Shown here: positions 6,305 to 8,121 of the stretch, piece after piece | Layout: the number at the start of each line of letters is the position of its first letter | How positions within the stretch are numbered: position 1 is the first letter of the stretch | From: Puia dinghuensis | GTDB lineage: Bacteria > Bacteroidota > Bacteroidia > Chitinophagales > Chitinophagaceae | Assembly (NCBI GenBank): GCA_026224995.1 | Contig: JAMFRX010000351.1 | Location: forward strand, 1 to 8,121 | DNA length: 8,121 nt | Direction of reading: 5' to 3' | Notes under the pieces: generated by a model | What the model saw: the letters and a program-made list of their open reading frames with translations, nothing else | Database searches by the model: none | Told to the model about the DNA's origin: nothing | Made by a program: the position numbers and the translations under genes

Positions 6305-7687
6305 AAAGCGACCCTATGGCAAATGCTGGGTATCTTCTATTCAGATCCAAAACGCGCTATCGAACAGATCTATGCCCTGGATCCGCAATCTGATAAATTG
6401 GACCTGCTGCTGTCGAGGGCCATCAATGCATCGGAACAACGGTTCGCCACAAAATTATTCGAAGGCATTACGGATATGCCCAACGAGCCGAACTACCATT
6501 CCAACGACTCCTTGCGGGTACTGGTCACCCGGATCGCTGGCGCCCGCAATGCCGCGAAGCCCTGGATCTGGCAGCTGGCGGCCGGCTATCTCTGTATGCT
6601 GGACCGGGACTATCAGGAAGCGGCGAACTGGTATCAGCAGGCTGAACCCATCGTTCCCCGTGCCCTCCTTCCCCAGGAACAGTTCAGGATGCTAAAGCTC
6701 CTGAATACGATCGCGGCAGCCCCGGTTATCGACGAACCGCTGGAAAAACAGCTGACGCCGGAGATCGATTGGCTCCTGCATGCCGCAGATACCCCTTCCG
6801 GCCCCGGCTTCCGGCATGAAGCGGCCCTCGAATGGCTAAAACAGGCCATAGCGGATAAATACACCCGGGCGGGAGATAAGGTGCGGTCCGAATGCTGGAC
6901 CAGCAGACCCGCCTACTACGCCGACGATCATCAGGTGGAAGCGTTGCGGTCCTTTCTGGAGAAACCGGATAAAAGCCCCTGGGAAAAGCTCTGCACCCGG
7001 ATGTGCGCGACGGGTCGCGCGGATCTCTACGAATACCAGGCCATCGGTCTGTGCCTCGACGACCATATCGACAACGCCCTGACGGCCATCAGGCTGGCGG
7101 CGCCGCACGATACCACTATCCTGCCAGGGAACCCTTTTAATGCCCGTATCGTGGATTGTCACGATTGTGATCACATCGCACCGCAAAAGATCAGCTACAG
7201 CAAATTGTCGTTTCTGCAAACGTTAAAAAAGCTGCAGGACAAGATCGCCGCCGGACAGGATGTTTTTACCAATGCCATCCTGATGGGCAACGCGCAATAC
7301 AATATCACGCATTTCGGGAACGCACGCGCGTTTTATGAATGCAAGGTCATCGGCTCAGATATGGCCGAACCCTCATCGATCGATACGACCTTCCGCACCC
7401 GGCTGCTGAACATGAACACCGCTGTCAAATATTATACAATGGCGCTGGGTGCCGCGAAGACGGATGAACAACGGGCCAAATGTCAATATCTGCTGGCTAA
7501 ATGCCAGCGCAACGCCTGGTATGCTAAAAACGTCTTTTCGAAGGAGGACTACAGGGACTATGAAGGACCCGCTTTCATGGCCTGGGATGGCTTTCAGGCC
7601 CTCAAACAATATAGCGGCACCAATTATTACAAAGAAGTGCTCCACGAATGCGGCTATTTCCGTACCTATGTCCAAAAACATCCCTGA
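5423..7687 (+). pseudogene. Exported helical-repeat protein, about 754 residues, split by an in-frame TAA
   Basis: Reconstructed gene. ATG 5423 opens a Sec-type signal: basic MTKAFLRKSW, a hydrophobic core, then ALACAGDWD. The mature start (YGASNFTPEIFVD, YSPFFYS, FYYGINYDD) resembles a protein I associate with Bacteroidota genomes as uncharacterised and adjacent to the lipoprotein above. The rest is rich in amphipathic helices resembling TPR/Sel1-type repeats, for example AYTAGAWYRLKNYSRANYYYSRVF before the break and AAGYLCMLDRDYQEAANWYQQA after it. Codon 294 is TAA (6302-6304). The same frame continues without another stop for 460 codons to TGA 7685-7687, and across the break the reading TLALCHTKE-x-KATLWQMLGIFY is smooth. 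This points to a single substitution of a sense codon, such as GAA or CAA. The function of the family is unknown to me. Confidence 0.6.
6323..7687 (+). CDS. C-terminal fragment of the exported helical-repeat protein
   Basis: The open frame after the premature TAA: 454 residues from ATG 6323, 18 bases past the stop and in the same frame as the upstream half. It starts inside an apparent helix (MLGIFYSDPKRAIEQIYALDP), has no signal peptide and no convincing ribosome binding site, so if translated alone it would stay in the cytoplasm. Content is mainly alpha-helical, with repeat-like segments near residues 85-115 and again towards the C-terminus (KCQYLLAKCQRNAWYAKNVF), ending YYKEVLHECGYFRTYVQKHP. 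Base composition and codon choice look like those of the upstream half, with no further stops or frameshifts, so the disruption would be recent. The metallophosphoesterase follows after 2 bases. A genuine independent gene is possible but less likely than a broken one. Confidence 0.65.
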   Translation: MLGIFYSDPKRAIEQIYALDPQSDKLDLLLSRAINASEQRFATKLFEGITDMPNEPNYHSNDSLRVLVTRIAGARNAAKPWIWQLAAGYLCMLDRDYQEAANWYQQAEPIVPRALLPQEQFRMLKLLNTIAAAPVIDEPLEKQLTPEIDWLLHAADTPSGPGFRHEAALEWLKQAIADKYTRAGDKVRSECWTSRPAYYADDHQVEALRSFLEKPDKSPWEKLCTRMCATGRADLYEYQAIGLCLDDHIDNALTAIRLAAPHDTTILPGNPFNARIVDCHDCDHIAPQKISYSKLSFLQTLKKLQDKIAAGQDVFTNAILMGNAQYNITHFGNARAFYECKVIGSDMAEPSSIDTTFRTRLLNMNTAVKYYTMALGAAKTDEQRAKCQYLLAKCQRNAWYAKNVFSKEDYRDYEGPAFMAWDGFQALKQYSGTNYYKEVLHECGYFRTYVQKHP

Positions 7688-7689
7688 TC

Positions 7690-8121
7690 ATGTTGCGCAT
7701 CGGCCTGCTCTCCGACACCCATCATTTCCTGGACGAAAGCATCTTCAGGCATTTCGAAACCTGTGACGAGATCTGGCACGCAGGCGACTTCGGCACCATA
7801 GCCCTGGCCGGGAGACTGGCTGCCTTTAAGCCGCTCCGGGGAGTCTATGGCAATATCGACGGGCCGGACATCAGGAGCGTCTACCCGGAAAAACTGCGCT
7901 GGCAGTCCGAAGGCGTACACGTGTTCATGACCCATATAGGGGGCTATCCCCCACGCTACAACCCCACCGCAAAAAAAGAATTGGAAGCCGATACGCCGCA
8001 GCTCTTCATCTGCGGCCATTCCCATATCCTCAAGATCATGTACGACGAAAGATTGCACTGCCTCCACATGAACCCCGGTGCGGCAGGCCGCCAGGGCTGG
8101 CATACCGTTCGCACCCTCATC
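7690..8121 (+). CDS. YfcE/MJ0936-type metallophosphoesterase (3' end beyond window)
   Basis: The first 144 residues of a small calcineurin-like phosphoesterase, which in this family is usually about 160-180 residues, so only the C-terminal end is missing. The dinuclear metal site is intact: SDTHH (D9, H11), HAGDFG (D33), GNIDG (N55), THIGG (H82) and GHSH (H110, H112), followed by MNPGAAG. Family members hydrolyse phosphodiesters or phosphomonoesters in the cytosol with Mn2+ or similar metals; the physiological substrate is usually unknown. ATG 7690 lies 2 bases after the preceding stop TGA, so translation may be coupled and the gene belongs to the same transcript. There is no obvious functional link to the exported proteins upstream; co-location may only reflect operon position. 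Confidence 0.92.
   Translation, partial: MLRIGLLSDTHHFLDESIFRHFETCDEIWHAGDFGTIALAGRLAAFKPLRGVYGNIDGPDIRSVYPEKLRWQSEGVHVFMTHIGGYPPRYNPTAKKELEADTPQLFICGHSHILKIMYDERLHCLHMNPGAAGRQGWHTVRTLI

Overview
The window reads as a moderately GC-rich member of the Bacteroidota, most likely Chitinophagaceae. The support is indirect: a short, Bacteroidota-type homogentisate dioxygenase, lipoprotein signal peptides ending in Cys, no clear Shine-Dalgarno sequences, a candidate promoter of the TTTG-N19-TA type, and a pair of exported proteins that I associate with this phylum from memory. No RNA genes, insertion sequences, tRNAs or CRISPR arrays are visible, and no gene-free stretch exceeds 300 bases.

Minus strand, right to left (4366 to 1). 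First comes a homogentisate 1,2-dioxygenase (hmgA; Phe/Tyr catabolism). It is followed after 33 bases by a lipoprotein-type YtcJ-like amidohydrolase. After a 117-base gap there is a second unit: a classical SDR dehydrogenase and, 4 bases later, a 3-hydroxyacyl-CoA-dehydrogenase-fold protein that runs off the left edge. The gap carries a perfect 14-bp inverted repeat. Each arm resembles a LacI-family operator, and one arm overlaps the -33 element of a candidate promoter for the SDR pair, so this second unit is probably a separately regulated catabolic operon.

Plus strand (4460 to 8121), divergent from hmgA. This is a run of exported proteins of unknown function followed by a YfcE-type metallophosphoesterase that runs off the right edge. 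The first two genes look damaged. A lipoprotein gene with TIM-barrel-like motifs appears to have lost one base near its 3' end (about 5402-5408), so it now reads in frame through the start of the next gene. That next gene, a secreted helical-repeat protein of about 754 residues (5423-7687), is cut by a single in-frame TAA at 6302-6304. As the sequence stands there are two frames (4460-6304 and 6323-7687) that do not match the inferred gene boundaries (4460-5466 and 5423-7687).

The main point for follow-up is this double lesion in a two-gene exported system: pseudogenisation, sequence error, or recoding (a U_UUU_UUC slippery heptamer lies just upstream of the frame change). The second point is the nested palindromic operator before the SDR. 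Nothing here amounts to a demonstrated new system.
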